Origin: Thysanoteuthis rhombus
Lineage: Eukaryota; Mollusca; Cephalopoda; Oegopsida; Thysanoteuthidae
NCBI GenBank assembly: GCA_963457665.1
Contig: OY735227.1
Location: 46,191,593 to 46,255,592, forward strand
Direction of reading: 5' to 3'
DNA: 64,000 nt
In this document: one piece after another, positions 1 through 49,085 of the stretch
Layout: each line of letters starts with the position of its first letter
How positions within the stretch are numbered: position 1 is the first letter of the stretch
Notes under the pieces: generated by a model
The model's database searches: none
Seen by the model: only the letters and a program-made list of their open reading frames with translations
Told to the model about the DNA's origin: nothing
Position numbers and translations under genes: made by a program

Positions 1-3000
1 TCCTCAATTTGCCTTATTGTAGTAACAACACAGCAAAAATTGTTTTTGCTTTTGTTTTGAGAAATATACATCATATTTTCGCCATGAAAAATTCTGCAGA
101 TATTGTTTGAGAATTGTTCTTCTGTGTAGCACACTTATCTGAAAACTGAAGCTCACAATCTTTCAATCGTCTATGTCGAATTTTCAATAACAAATATTGA
201 ATTATATGTGTATAAATACATGAATCAATATCTAAGTGTATAGTTTGTGTAAGTATGTGTGTATTCACAAATTGTTTCTATTACAGTTTGTCTTACTCTT
301 CTCTTTTATAAAATGATTATAAAATTTTTATTCATACGGTCTATATTTTTTGTGATTTCTTTCCACAACTTTCATGAGATCAAACACAAAAGAATAATCT
401 CTTTTTTTAAAAACCATAAAACTCTTATTTGTAATGTGGCAACTTCAATTTTGATCAAACATTGTACTGCATCTTATTGCATGGAATTAATTAATTGATC
501 CTGGCTTTGTTACTCAACAATGACTGGCAATTTTCCATGCCAGCTGAAAGACTGCAAGCTTCTCCTCTCCTCCCTTAGTGTGCAGTTTGAGCATTGAACG
601 TCCCACACTAAAAGCAAATTGTTTTGACATGCCAAGAAAATATCCACAGAAAAAGCAACAGAATTGAAAGATTCTAATGATTTTTTTTACTTTCTGCAAA
701 CAAAAAGGGTTGTCACATGCAGAAAGTAGATATTGCAGGGGACTAGTTGAGCAGTTTGTCATTATTTATATCAATCAGAAAAGCTTTTCTAAGAGAATTT
801 TGCAGGATTTTAACTTACTTGACAGTTTTTACCACAAGAAATCAACTTTATGAAAATTGTGTCAGCATTCAAAATAAATACACTTCTAATCTCAAACAAA
901 AATTCAATTTTTACTTAAAAAAATATTGATTTTCACAAATGAAATGCTGAGATTTGTTGAAAATAAATTGAATATAGTCATATATACATAAGTTATTGGC
1001 TATCATCATTTTGAACTTATTTATATTAATCAGAAAAAAAAATTGAACTTTTGAAATTGCCCCAAAATTTCCTCCCAAAAACTTTAGAGGGAGTCTGCTA
1101 AAATATTGTGAGTCATCACATTGCTGGAGGGGATTTTTAAAAAAAATGTTGGATAGTTAATGCTAGATTAATTTCTGGGCTCATTTCTTCGCTGATGCAA
1201 AGTATAGAATATCATTACAAATATTGTAGCAAAAATTTTGTTTTAGTTTCTTTTTTTTTTTTTTCAAACAAAAAATGTAAAGAGTTGAGAAAAATTATAA
1301 ATTCAAGATAATTCAAACATTGGATACAAAAACATTTACAGTAGTGAAATTGTTCCTAATTTCTTCCTTTTGAAATAATGCAGTCAAATGACAATTTGTA
1401 TGAATATTTCTCCATTCTCTTTTTCTACATCCATCTACAACTTCACAAGAACAGTTATGTCCCATCGCTGGACATTTTTTTCAAAGTCTACTAAGAACGT
1501 TGAGAAAAAAAATTCATTTATTGACTGACACCTTGTTTTTTTTTCACTTTCAATTCATCTCAATTTGGCTTCTATTCATCCGATTACCTCTTTCCATATT
1601 TAATAGCCATCCCCCCCTGGCCCCAAACTTGTTTGTAACACACAAACTGTCTGTCTGTCTACCTGACTGATACTGCATGTCTAATAAGATGTGACTGATG
1701 CTGACTGGATTTATTTAATGTTTACAATCTGTATGAATGTTTGATCAAATGGCACAAAGTATGAAAATGACTTGTTTTTGTTTTTTTTTGTTTTTTTCAA
1801 TACAATGCAATATATTTTGCATATACAGTACCAGACCTTTTATGCAGCTTCCAGAAAACCAGAATTACCAGAAAACTGGCTACTTTTTAACTAGCTTGTT
1901 TTGAATCCAACAGCTTGGCCACTGTTTGTTTCAATTTTTGTGACATGGTTGAATTGTCTTCAGATGAAGATTAACAGATCATCATTGATTAAACGGATCA
2001 TTTTTGACTTCAATTAATTTGTCCTTTATAAACCTTCTTTCATTATTTTTTTTATCGTATATCTTATATTCTATTTTAAGAATTTTATGTTGATTAATAA
2101 AGATCGAACAGACAGCTTTAAAAGTGCATTAATCTGTACCTGTTGAATACAATTTTGTTCTTTATTTTTCATTGTTCATTTTATATTTCAAGTATATACT
2201 GAGCCTTGGTCCAGAAAACCAGAAAATTCAGAAATCGGGGTCACTTCCAGTCCCAAGCTAACCAGATAAATGGTCCAGTACTGTATCTACACATTTAACA
2301 TACTTTTGCACACGGAAAACAAACGCAGAAAGTTTATAAAGGGACTCAAGCCAACAAACTCAATTGTTTGGGGTCAGAAATGTTTGATTCCCACCAGTAA
2401 CTTTCTTTGTTTTTTTTTATTACATTTTTTCAAAGTAGACATTCATCAGGAAATGCCTGTCCACACTTGGAAGAAACCACTTAGAGGATAATAATAAATG
2501 TTTCTAAATTTAGATCAATATATCAGACCTTCAATTCATGGACCCTGATATGAATCAGAAAATGGACTGAACTGATTAATTCCTAACTTGATGAAAATAT
2601 TTTTGTAATGTCAGGGAATTTATGATGGGCAGCAGAGGATGATATTCATGATATAAAGTCTACATTATTTGAATTTCTGATTATTAATAGAGTTGCTTGA
2701 ATCGCTTAACTTACCTAATACATGGCAGTTTTACCTTAATTCATTCCATTACTTGGACTTGTATCCTCATCTTAGTTGTTTTTATCACAACAGTCCAGTC
2801 AATGTGTTCTCTGGCCTTCCTCAGTATATTTTGTATCAGGTGATCTTTGAGTGTCATCCAGTAATTGTTTTTTTTCATGAATCTTTCTTCACCACCATCC
2901 TCGAAGATAAATGAATACTGGATATCACTAAAGGGTTACAGAATAGAAGAAACACCATTGGGAAGGCCAGTGCATAAGCCACAATGTTGTCATCAAAATA

Positions 3001-3590
3001 GTAAAGAAATAAGATAGCAGTCATAATAAGGTATGAAATAATGACAAGACTTTTTCTAAGAATTACAAGCATCAGGTTTTTATCTTTCTTTCTTTATGTT
3101 TGTTTTTCAATTATCTTTAGATTAAGTTATTTGTCTTATTCTAATGTATATTCTGTATCTGTTTGTGTGTTTACAAAAATGATTTGTTAATTCAAGGACT
3201 ATCTATGAAGTTCAATATTAAAAACTGTTCAGTGCAAAGCAAAATCATTGTTAGCTAACAACTGTTCCTCAGCCATAAAAAAAACTAGTCACATATTAAC
3301 AGGTCCATAATTAAACAAGGCAGAAAACTCTTCTAGAATACATAGAAATAAAACATTAAAAATAATTTCTTATTTCTGCTTTTGCAAAAAATTATTCAAC
3401 AAAAAAAAAGCTTTTCCCTATTCATTTATGAACCTGTTTCCCATGATTTCAAAATTTCATTATTGTTGCTGAATAAAAGTAAGGCGCACTACTCCTAGCT
3501 GACATTAAATTAGACATGCTAGTTTTTCAAGGCGTTCACCATATTGTCTGGATTATTAGTCAGAGTCTCAACCGCTTCATTAAAGCTATA
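1..3590. other. AT-rich 3' flank without a recognisable gene
   Basis: Short open frames here have no family motifs, splice-site context or codon pattern, and look like chance. Poly(T) and poly(A) runs are frequent. I see no repeat family shared with the rest of the window. Confidence 0.6.
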
Positions 3591-4720
3591 TTTTCAAATA
3601 CTTCAATTAGAGTCACTATTTGATCAATTACATTCTATTCCTATTTTGATATTTAAGTTCTTATATTCTATTCCAATCCCCATTGTCATATTTAGTCACT
3701 AAACAGTTAATATTTTAGTTGTTATTTACTTTTAGAATGTCTGTAGCATCTTACACTTCAACCCTATAGTTAACCTTTGTATTATCATTCTCTATCAATT
3801 TGTCAATATCTCAATAGTCAGATACCAATAAAAATGTCAACATGATCCATGTCATTTATATTTCAACTGTCACATATGAATAATACTGAAGTTCAAACTT
3901 CATCCAAATATCACTGTCTCAACTGTTAGATGTCTATCACAATGTACACATTTCAAACATTATAAGTTACTTTATCAACGTGTCATAAACTGATGCTAAT
4001 AATACCAATATACCAACTATCACAAGACAGCCATATTGTGGACATTTCAACTGTCACAGAATAATGTTGGCTTTAATATTGATATCACAAATATCACATA
4101 CAAAAGGTACTAATATCACATGTCAGTCATATAGTTTGTGACTTTCCACACAACAGCCATACTATGAAGTTTTTAACTATTAAAGAATGACTGTCATTTC
4201 AATATCACAAGAGTCATAAGTCAGTCATCTTATTAATATTTCAATCTTTATATGCAAGTTCTAAATTTAATGTTTCAAGTATCACAGACGATCTATTGAT
4301 ATTTTTTGTATTATTTTGACTGACACAAATGCCAATTCAAGGGTCATTATTTCATAACAAGTGTCAGTTAATGTTAATATTTAAACTGCCAAGTATTTTT
4401 TGTGTTTCTACGTTTCTGTATATTGGCACAAAATTTGAAAGAATATATTATTCAAATTGTTCAATTGTCAGCATCATAATAATCAATCCCATAAAATTTT
4501 TAGCAATCATTTGTAAAGCCTTTTAACAATTTTTTAAAGATTTTCAAATTTGGCTTAAACCTATTTTAACCTCTTTTATCATAAACTACTTTCATGATAC
4601 TACAGTGGTTGCCATGTTTTGTTGATTTTCTGATATTAAATAATTTTGTTACTAAATTCAACTGTTATGCTATAAAAATTTATCAAGTGTCACATGTCAG
4701 TCATATTACCTAAATCGGAA
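3590..4720. repeat. Strongly diverged tandem-like region built on TCACA/TGTCA words
   Basis: Phrases such as TATCACATGTCAGTCATAT, TCAACTGTCACA and AAGTGTCACATGTCAGTCAT recur irregularly over about 1.1 kb, with loose spacing of 60-110 bp. This looks like an old, decayed tandem array in the 3' flank. Confidence 0.5.
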
Positions 4721-4845
4721 TGAAGTCGGCAATCTTTTTGAAAAAATATTCCAGATATAGATTTTTTAGACTATCCAACAGCAGCACGTAAGAAATATGT
4801 CAGTATAGGGTTAGTTCTACCTTTTACATGTCTAGTGGTTTTAAT

Positions 4846-5122
4846 CAGGGTTGCCAGATTAGGCCAGAAAGGGAGATAATCCAAGCTTTATATCATACTC
4901 ACAGGCATTAGAATAGCATCAAATTTGGGAATCAAGTGAGTCTGGAGACAGAGATTCAAGACTAACCTCTTGGCCGAGCCCGACTCAAAAAAGCTAGTAT
5001 TAAACCTCTCTCTCCAGGCTCACTTGATTTATAAATTCAATGCTATTCCAATGCCCATTTTTGGTTAACCTCTGAGATTAAGCTTGGATTATCTCCTCTT
5101 CTGGCCAAATCTGGCAACCATG
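4846..5122. mobile_element. Palindromic hAT-type MITE, copy 1, with 8-bp target duplication
   Basis: The element begins CAGGGTTGCCAGATT and ends AATCTGGCAACCATG. The whole 277 bp is an imperfect palindrome: AGATAATCCAAGCTT near 4874 mirrors AAGCTTGGATTATCT near 5081, and AATCAAGTGAGTCTGGAG mirrors TCCAGGCTCACTTGAT. Exact 8-bp copies of GTTTTAAT flank it (4838-4845 and 5123-5130). CAGGG-type termini plus an 8-bp duplication are the hAT superfamily signature. There is no coding capacity. Confidence 0.85.
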
Positions 5123-5454
5123 GTTTTAATGGTTTAGCGAAATATTGTCTCCCCCTAAAAAGATCTGAATTTTCACAGCCCTAGCAATAACAACAACAAA
5201 CAACCAACCAACCACCAAATACAAAGTCTGCCAAAATTCAAAGAATCAGAAAAAGTAGAATCAGCAGCAATATAAGTAAAAGTATGACCACCACGAGGAG
5301 GACTATGAACATCTTTTGGTAATTTGTCTGCTGGAAAAAAAAAAATGATGTAATTTTAATGTCTTTGACAAAAAAAAAAAATGACTGATTTTTACTTTTT
5401 TAGTATTCTGTTGTTTTGCATATTTCTCTATAATTATTGTAAATTTGGATTGTT

Positions 5455-5460
5455 TTTATT
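5455..5460 (-). terminator. Possible poly(A) signal AATAAA of the phosphoesterase gene
   Basis: AATAAA reads on the minus strand about 160 nt past the stop codon. The motif is common by chance in such AT-rich DNA, so support is weak. Confidence 0.35.
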
Positions 5461-5616
5461 AATCAATATGTTCCTCTTATTGTATTATGGTTCTCCATCT
5501 TGTTGAAAACAAACTAAACTCAACAGTAAAACATTGTTTTTGTGTAGATAACGCCTTCTTCCTCTTTTCTTTTTCCTTTCTTTGCTTCTTTTTTTTTTTC
5601 TTTGCTTTTTTAGTTC

Positions 5617-42007
<36,391 letters not shown>

Positions 42008-42090
42008 CTTGCCGGCCAGTTCAACAAAGCGAGAGGGACAAGATTGAAAAGAGAGTTAGGAATGGGGTCTGTTCCAGGTCATGGGGAAAG
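42008..42090 (-). other. Probable 5' UTR part of exon 1, with upstream splice acceptor
   Basis: On the minus strand a pyrimidine-rich tract ending TTTTTCAG (42098-42091) lies 83 nt before the start codon. This looks like a true 3' splice site, so the 5' UTR probably begins in another exon further right. No TATA or CpG-rich promoter is evident beside it. Confidence 0.55.
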
Positions 42091-42163
42091 CTGAAAAAGA
42101 TACAAAAGATGTAAATATTTCACCAAATCTCCAACAAACTCATAGAAGAAAAACGGACCAATG

Positions 42164-43588
42164 ATACTTTTCACACCCCCGACATTGACCGGAACACATT
42201 TTTCCTTGACACATATATAAACAAATAACAAGTATTTTCAAAAATTACTTAACCCTCAGAAATACAAGTAATTTTTTGATTGAAAGGAAAATTGTTTGTG
42301 TTTTCAGTCCCCAAAAATGTCAAATAAGAATAAAACATATTTTCAAAAGTTAGTAACCACAAAAAAATGTATGATTTTTTTATTGAAGTTAGTTTCTTTT
42401 GAACTAATGCATTATTTTTTAAAGTTATTTACCTTAAAAAAATTTGTTTTTTTGTTCCTTCAATCCAGTTGAATAAAAAAGATTATTATCACATATAAAC
42501 AATTGAGAGTTTTTAGAATCATCAAAAATGTTTTATAAAATCAATGATCTGGTATAGAAGATCTCATTTGGAATACTATTTAAAGGAATTTATGTGGCAT
42601 GAATGACAAAAACATGAAAATTTTTTTCAAATTTTGTGGGATAATTTCTTCAGAATCCTTTGGATTATATGAACATTTCTCTTTTTTCCATAATTTTATG
42701 TGAAAAAAAAGTTTTGTTTTGATCAAATTGAAGCTACACATTCATTTATTTTTGTGAAGACAGAGATGACAAACTAATAACGCGTAGGTTTTAGGCAACA
42801 TTCGAAATTTGAAGAAAAACTTTTTAGATATAATTTGAATTTCAAGTTATATTTAAACATTAGTTTTATAAAAATATTAGAAAAATAGATCCTTAAAAAC
42901 ATACCTAAAACTAAAATAAATGCAAATGACACAAGACCTGATGACAGGATTATTGAAGAAAATTGAAATTTCAATACAGACTGCTAAAACAGTTCCCCAT
43001 TCCTGTGTTAAAAATTAATTAAATCAAATATTCAATAGAAAATAGAAAAACATTCAAACCATAAAGACCTTTGTTATCTCCGTAAATTTGTCAGTTTTGA
43101 GAAAACTGATTCTTCTAGCAGTCAGTTGGATTATAATACCTTTTTCCTTCTCAAAAAAATACCTTTTGTTTTTCTATCAGTAACTCTTTAAACTATCTTT
43201 TTTCTATTTTTTTATCTAATATTTGTCTTTTATATGCAATTGGATTGAAAGCACAAAAAATACTAGTTTTTTGCGGGAAGGTTGACTTTCGATAATAATG
43301 TATTAGTTTTTTTTAAAAAATACCTAGAAAATAAAACATTTTTTTGTTCATCTGGTGGTAGGTAACTTCTGAAACTTCAAAGACAACATTTTTTTTTCCT
43401 TATTCGACTTTGAAACATTATGTTTTTTGAAATAAAAATAATTACTTTTTTTTCTGAGGGTAGGTAACTTTTGAAAGCATGTGTGATTTGTTTACCTTAG
43501 TAAAACAGCTGATTTTTGAATGACAATGCTGTGTCAAGGCAAAATGTGCGCCTTTACAAAGCAATCAGTCTTAGGGTGCAAAAAGTAT
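42164..43588. mobile_element. Candidate non-autonomous DNA transposon, about 1.4 kb, upstream of exon 1
   Basis: The ends are inverted: ATACTTTTCACACCC and, reversed from the right, ATACTTTTTGCACCC; then both continue CACATTTT-CCTTGACACA. Further in, TTACTTAACCCTCAGAAATA mirrors TTACCTACCCTCAGAAAAAA, and similar TAGTAACC/ACCTACC blocks recur. The interior is AT-rich without a coding frame. The right family is unclear; the left end lies 74 bp beyond the exon 1 acceptor. Confidence 0.55.
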
Positions 43589-43689
43589 ATTCTGTCCAGA
43601 AAAATATTCTAAAAATGGTCATAATCCACCATCATGAATCTTACATGAGTTTTTAAAAACATTGATGCTTCTAAGTATAAAGAATATGA

Positions 43690-43912
43690 ACATCATAGAT
43701 AATAATATAGATATTCAATGTAGAAATGTCATAAAAAAATATTATAGATATTCAATTTACAAACGTTATAAAGAATATCATAGATATTCAACGTAGAAAA
43801 TGTTCACAGGAAACATTAAAGATATTCAATTTAGAAACGTTATTGAAACCATTATAGATACACAAACTAACATTAAAGATATTCAATCTGGAAACTTTAG
43901 AGACAAACATTC
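43690..43912. repeat. Diverged tandem repeat, unit about 45-55 bp, five units
   Basis: The core ATAGATATTCAATTTAGAAA followed by CGTTATAAAGAA recurs five times with drift. Confidence 0.75.
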
Positions 43913-44304
43913 TAGAAAATTTATAGAAATGTAGCCAATTCTATCCTCACCCAAATCAATAAATACCAAACTTTTAGCTCATTCAACATGGAATTACTGA
44001 TTTTGCCGCAAAATTGACAATTCAAAAAAATATTTTTAATTGATATTTTATTTCTAAATGTTTAAAGACCAGAAAAAAATTTTGATTGAAAAATTTTCTA
44101 TGAATTTTTCTATTTATTTTGTTTACCCATTATGGTGATTACTGCCTTAATTTTCTATATTTCGAAAAGCCAAATTCATGATGGGATACATTAGTCCCAA
44201 TATATGTTTCTCCAAAGACCTATCTATCCCAGTAGACATTCAGTGTTATTTATGGTTTACCATCACTCTAAACAGAAATGAATATAGTATAGGACTTGTA
44301 ATCA

Positions 44305-44685
44305 CAGTCAATAATGGAACAACCATAGCGTCAAAAAATTCCATCGAAGAATAAACATAGTCAAAATGAATTATATTTATGATATCACTGGTGTTTTCCA
44401 CTGGAAAACATCTAAAATAGAGTAAAGAAACATCTAGAGTCTGGAGAATTTAGATGTTATTAATAAATGATACCCGTCGAAATGAGGCCCCTAAAAGGTC
44501 AAACAAGACTTTTTATCCAAAAATCACAAAAAAAATTCTAAAAAAAGGTCTAACGGAATACTGATGCCAGTTTTCAAGTCTGTAGACAAAATGGTACAGC
44601 CATGAATGCTGGAACACAAAAACAAACAAATATAAAAACAGATTGAGCTCTTTGCCACCTTTGGTGGCTATGGTTGTTCAATTTT
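44305..44685. repeat. Dispersed repeat family C, copy 3
   Basis: It has AACCATAGCGTCAAAAAATT, CCATCGAAGAATAAAC, TCTGTAGACAAAATGGTACA and CTTTGGTGGCTATGGTTGTT, matching copies at 10.1 and 32.8 kb. Confidence 0.75.
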
Positions 44686-45274
44686 CATATTGGACACCCA
44701 GAAACCGCTATAGAAAACAAATACCATTTTCTGGAATACAACTGATTTATATAAGCAAAATAATAATAATTTATATTAAGTAAAATTTGCTAATTTATGT
44801 GAAATATATATAGGGCCTATAGACCCTTAAGCTATATAACAAAAAAGACAATTGGGAGACTGTGATCCCATTTGAAATATAAGATCAAATCAAAAGTAAT
44901 CTTTTTCTTATTTTAAACACTTTCATACAACAATTAATCATAAAATTAAATTATATAGAAAATTAATGACATCTATTCTTTTCAGTTACATAATGCAAAC
45001 TAATTTCTGCGTGGGTTTCATGCTATAATGACGTCATCGTCTGTAGTCGTAAAAGCTGGGAAAATCTCATTTACTTTATTTTTGATGATGCATACTTCTC
45101 AGTACACTTCTAAAGAGAGATCTATGGGAAATATGTTTCCCAGCAGTCATAGAAATCTTGTGATAAAAATGTGCCAGGAGTCTCAAAAAGGTTTAATAAA
45201 TCAACAACATTTTAGAAGATAAAATCTGTAACAACAATCTTCTTTTTTTGCGAATATTACATTTTACACCTAGA

Positions 45275-45650
45275 GAAGGTCAGAGAATGAATTAGCCGAA
45301 ACATTGAGTAAACAAGTTGGTCTATCACTACAAAAGAGCAAGAGAGCTGAAAATTCAAAGATTTACTCATCTTTATACCTAGTAAAAGCATTTTTTTGTT
45401 TTTTACAAATTCACCAAATAGGATTTTGCAATGTAAATTTATGTTAAATTGGCCCTTTAGTTTGTGTTCTGCTGCATTCACGCTTTTTTTTTGAAATTCC
45501 AGCCTTTTTTTAGTGAACATGCCCAGCAAAAAACAAGAGAATTAACTTAGATCATTGATCACCCCCTTTTCCAACACAGCATGTTGCCATAAGATGTTCA
45601 TCACCTGACGGTTTCTATTGAGTAACTAACAAGACCTGTTCTTCTAGTTC
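45275..45650 (-). repeat. Dispersed repeat family A, reversed copy
   Basis: It contains AAGAGAGCTGAAAATTCAAA, then ATCACCCCCTTTTCCAACAC, AGCATGTTGCC and GACGGTTTCTATTGAGTAAC, the reverse of the 12.8- and 48.7-kb copies. Confidence 0.7.
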
Positions 45651-45739
45651 TTTACTTCATTCATTCCTGTATATATATGTTATGTTTTTCATCTTCTGAT
45701 GTTTAATGGTAGAGAGCATCAAGTTTAGATAATGATAAA

Positions 45740-45812
45740 CCAAGTAGAGTTCAGTGGTAAGTACCTGCATAACACATAGAAAGGGTTAGGGTTCAAATCC
45801 TATCAAGTACAG
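45740..45812 (+). repeat. tRNA-like SINE head
   Basis: AGAGTTCAGTGGTAAGTACC resembles an A-box and D-arm, and TTAGGGTTCAAATCCTATCA is a consensus B-box with a T-stem. Acceptor stem pairing is poor, so it is not called as a tRNA gene. Confidence 0.55.
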
Positions 45813-45829
45813 AATCTATGAAATTCAAA

Positions 45830-47660
45830 ATATTGAAAATAATAATGCACAGGCGATTCATTTATGCACGTACAGATATTTAATAGAAATTCATACAGAT
45901 ATATCTTACCATCGGAGATCACGTGGAGAAAATTTAATTTGCAGGTAGAGTTTTTACTATTCATCATCTTTTGAATTAAATTCCATAGTTGGGGAAAAAG
46001 TGTTTTTATCTACAGATCAATCAGATATTCTAGGTATATTGAATCATTTCCACAAAACTATTGCAACAATTACTCAAATGAATATACTTGGCAAACAAAA
46101 TGAATGAGTGAATGAATGGCCTCTTTTCTGTCAATGGAATTTCCACTCCAAGGCACATGCCAGGGCAAAGCATATGAAGATCCTGGAATGCCCAATCTTC
46201 AGAATCCCCCTCTGTGCTTCATTGATGCAGTCCCAGAGGAAAGCAGAGAGAAATGGATTTGGCATCAGTTCGGTTGCAAGAGCTGACAGAAGGACATCAA
46301 GTTGAGCACAAAACCTCCCTGGTATTGAATCACAATTGTCTTTCTACTAGATTGGTTGCCTTCTCAAAGTTACAGAGCCCAATCTTCCCGGCTCTTTTAG
46401 CGCAAAGTGAACATAAATATCCTTGACTGGGTTTTGTAATTGGGTGGCTAATTCCATTACCGCTAAGCTGATCATACCTCACAATAAGTAAGGAATTTCT
46501 ACAAATCCTGCCGGAAAATTGATCTGATCTGACAATGAGCCTTGCTTGAGGGTTTTGAAAAATTGTTGCACACAGAAAGCCGAAAAAGAAAAAAAGAAAC
46601 TTGGACGAGAGTTAGCCAATTGTTTTTTAGCATTCTTTTTCATCTTAAAATAGTCTCTGTACTTCAGATTAGCTATTTTTGACTTGATTTCAGAGAAAAT
46701 GTGCCTCCCCACTGCCTCTACCACAACGAATGGTAAGGGATAACTATAGGTACAAAGTTCAAACCAAACAGAAAGTCTTAAAGCCTTTTTGTTATCTTAC
46801 TGTTTGACAATACAGAGATTGACTTTTTCTAAAAGGATAAGTGGTCCTTGACATCATCCCAAGATCTAGGGTGGGCCATTTGTTTACAGATTTGGCTCAG
46901 AACAAAAAACAATAATTGCCTTTTAAAAGAATTGTTGCAATCTTGAGTGGGAGTAATATCTTGAAACCTTTGAACAGAACAGTTTTTAGATATGTCCACA
47001 CATCTTAGTAAGAAAATTATCAGTTGGTGGGTCAGTCATTTTGACAGTTACAATTTGACAGTTGTATTTTAGTGGTTGCAATTAGGTCAGTTGCAGTTAG
47101 GTCAAATAACAGAAAGAAGAAGGCGGGGCCTTTGTGTTTTCTTTACCAGCTGTTTTATTATTTATTCTTTATTACATCATAAGAGATATATCATAAAAAG
47201 ATGTGACCTCATTCAGGAAAGATCTTTTCAGATCAATTGATGATGTATCAAGTGTTTGTTTTTTAAAACTGTGATCAAAACTACAAAAAATCAGCTAAAC
47301 TTTTTTTATTTCCAGCAAACTTTATGGCTAAAAATTTTACATATACACATATAAAGCCCACTTATGAAAAAAAATGACCATGCACCAAAACTCCAGAACA
47401 AATTAATGATACAAATTGTACTTCAATTTAACCTTACTGTTTTTTTGATTAACAGATTTTTGCAGAACTACCCTCACTTTCTTCTTCCTCCTACTCCTAC
47501 TACCACAACTAGTAATGCTACAACTACTTTATTTAGAATCCTTTTGAAGTCAGAAATCTCAGGACTTATGGACATAAGGATAGTGAATGTATCATTCAAC
47601 TTATGGTTCTTGTTTATACAAAGTGTTTCATTTAGGGGTATACCTTTGATTTTTTCAATG
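45830..47660. other. No gene recognised
   Basis: 46100-46330 is less AT-rich with an open frame of 65 codons but no motif. A/T-rich sequence elsewhere. Confidence 0.4.
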
Positions 47661-47669
47661 CATAAAAAT

Positions 47670-47910
47670 ACACTGGGAGGACAAACATTTCCATTTCCAC
47701 TCAAAAACAGATTTTTTTTCCTCATGAGCATGTTAACGTAATATTCTGAAGAGGCCCAACAAATTCAGGGATACATGAACAATATGGAAAATTTGAAAAT
47801 GAATTAATCGCACTAATCAAGGTGTATTCATACATCCAGGACAATCCATTTCCATCCAAAAACAATTTTTTTTCTCAAGCCCATTCCAACACATTATGAT
47901 CTGAATGAAC
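47670..47910. repeat. Two-unit tandem duplication, about 165 bp
   Basis: GGACAAACATTTCCATTTCC plus CTCAAAAACAGATTTTTTTT recurs as GGACAATCCATTTCCATCCA plus AAAACAATTTTTTTTCTC, each followed by ATTCTGAA or ATGATCTGAA. Confidence 0.6.
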
Positions 47911-48009
47911 ATAGAATGTGAAAGTGAATACATCAGCAATTAATTCTAATATCCTCTTAATGCCAAATACATAAAAATAGTATCCGTACTTTGCATTAAA
48001 AGATCATTG

Positions 48010-48345
48010 TGGTCAGTGCACGTGCCAGAACTAATTATCTGCATAAATACATCTTTTATCTAAAATTATGTTTTAAGAGATACCAGCAAAAGATTTGGGC
48101 ACTGTTGGTCCAAAATGTCTACGGAGACCCCAAAAAGCACCTTTTTCAAAAAGCAATAAAGAACATAAATAGATGGTGCTTAGAAATGTACTCATGCATA
48201 TTTTCATGGTTGTAGTCCCCAAAATATGACCAGGAGCACCCAGAGACAGACACGCAGATAAACACACACAAGCAAAGAGAGGAGAATCTATAGCCCACTT
48301 GGCTTGTTAGTCAGGAGGGCCATTTGTGGGGCTACAGTGATTCAA
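48010..48345 (+). repeat. Dispersed repeat family D, copy 2
   Basis: It shares CCAGCAAAAGATTTGGGCAC, TTGGTCCAAAATG, TACTCATGCATATTTTCATG, ATGACCAGGAGCACCCAGAG and a TAGCCCACTTGGCTTGTTAG-like end with the 20.8-kb copy. Confidence 0.75.
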
Positions 48346-48704
48346 TTTCTGTCTGTGGCCTACTTGGGGGCTAATATAGTTGCCATTTTCTCACCAGTGC
48401 CAGTCAACAAAGCAAAGAATTAGAATACTTATTTTTACAGCAGACAAGCCTTCAGCACTCTTTCTATCACACTTCTGACTTGGTGCTTGACTGAGCCAAG
48501 CTTTATAAATCTAAGAAGAGAGCAATGGTTGACAAGTTTGTCTCATGGACAAATTCACTAATCTAGTGAGTTTGATTCTTACAGGGGGCATCACCACCAT
48601 GGCGTTGTGAAAGACTAAGCTGATAAAATAACTATCAAGTTTATCTTGGGGTAAAAGAAGCCTCTTTGAAATCTGCATATACAGTATTAATACAGAATAA
48701 TTAG

Positions 48705-49085
48705 TACATAACAAGTCTAGTTAGTCACTCAATATAAACTCTTATACAACCAATGTTTTTTGGTAGCATGTCATGTTGGGGGTGATCAATTAAAAAATTG
48801 GAAAAAATAGTGATTACTAAAATAATCTCATGATTTTCAACAAAAAAATATGAATAAGGGACCAATTTAGCACAAACTTACATTGTGAAGTGACATCACA
48901 ACCCCACTAAGAACCTATAAAGGGGGTGGATTTAAAAAAAAAGAAAGTTTTTTTCAAGACATAATAAGGAGTAAATGTTCAAATTTACAGCCTTGTAGCT
49001 CAATTGCTGCGGCCTGTATGCATGATAGATAAATACATAGCAAGCTGCCAGGCAGACCAGCTGAAAAATTGACAGTTTCTAACAA
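48705..49085 (+). repeat. Dispersed repeat family A, near full-length copy
   Basis: It starts TTAGTCACTCAATATAAACT, passes through TGTCATGTTGGGGGTGATCA and CAGCCTTGTAGCTCAATTGC, and ends GACAGTTTCTAACAACAA. Confidence 0.75.

Noticed and set aside
2875-3072. A minus-strand frame with a hydrophobic run that could be a small membrane protein
   Set aside because: AT-rich DNA gives Ile/Leu/Phe-rich frames by chance; there is no start context, homologue or neighbouring exon.
45740-45812. A possible functional tRNA gene
   Set aside because: A- and B-boxes are recognisable but no seven-pair acceptor stem or convincing anticodon arm forms; it reads better as a SINE head.
47364-47741. A 125-codon plus-strand frame
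   Set aside because: It overlaps a tandem duplication and poly(T), lacks any domain, and has an equally long frame on the other strand.
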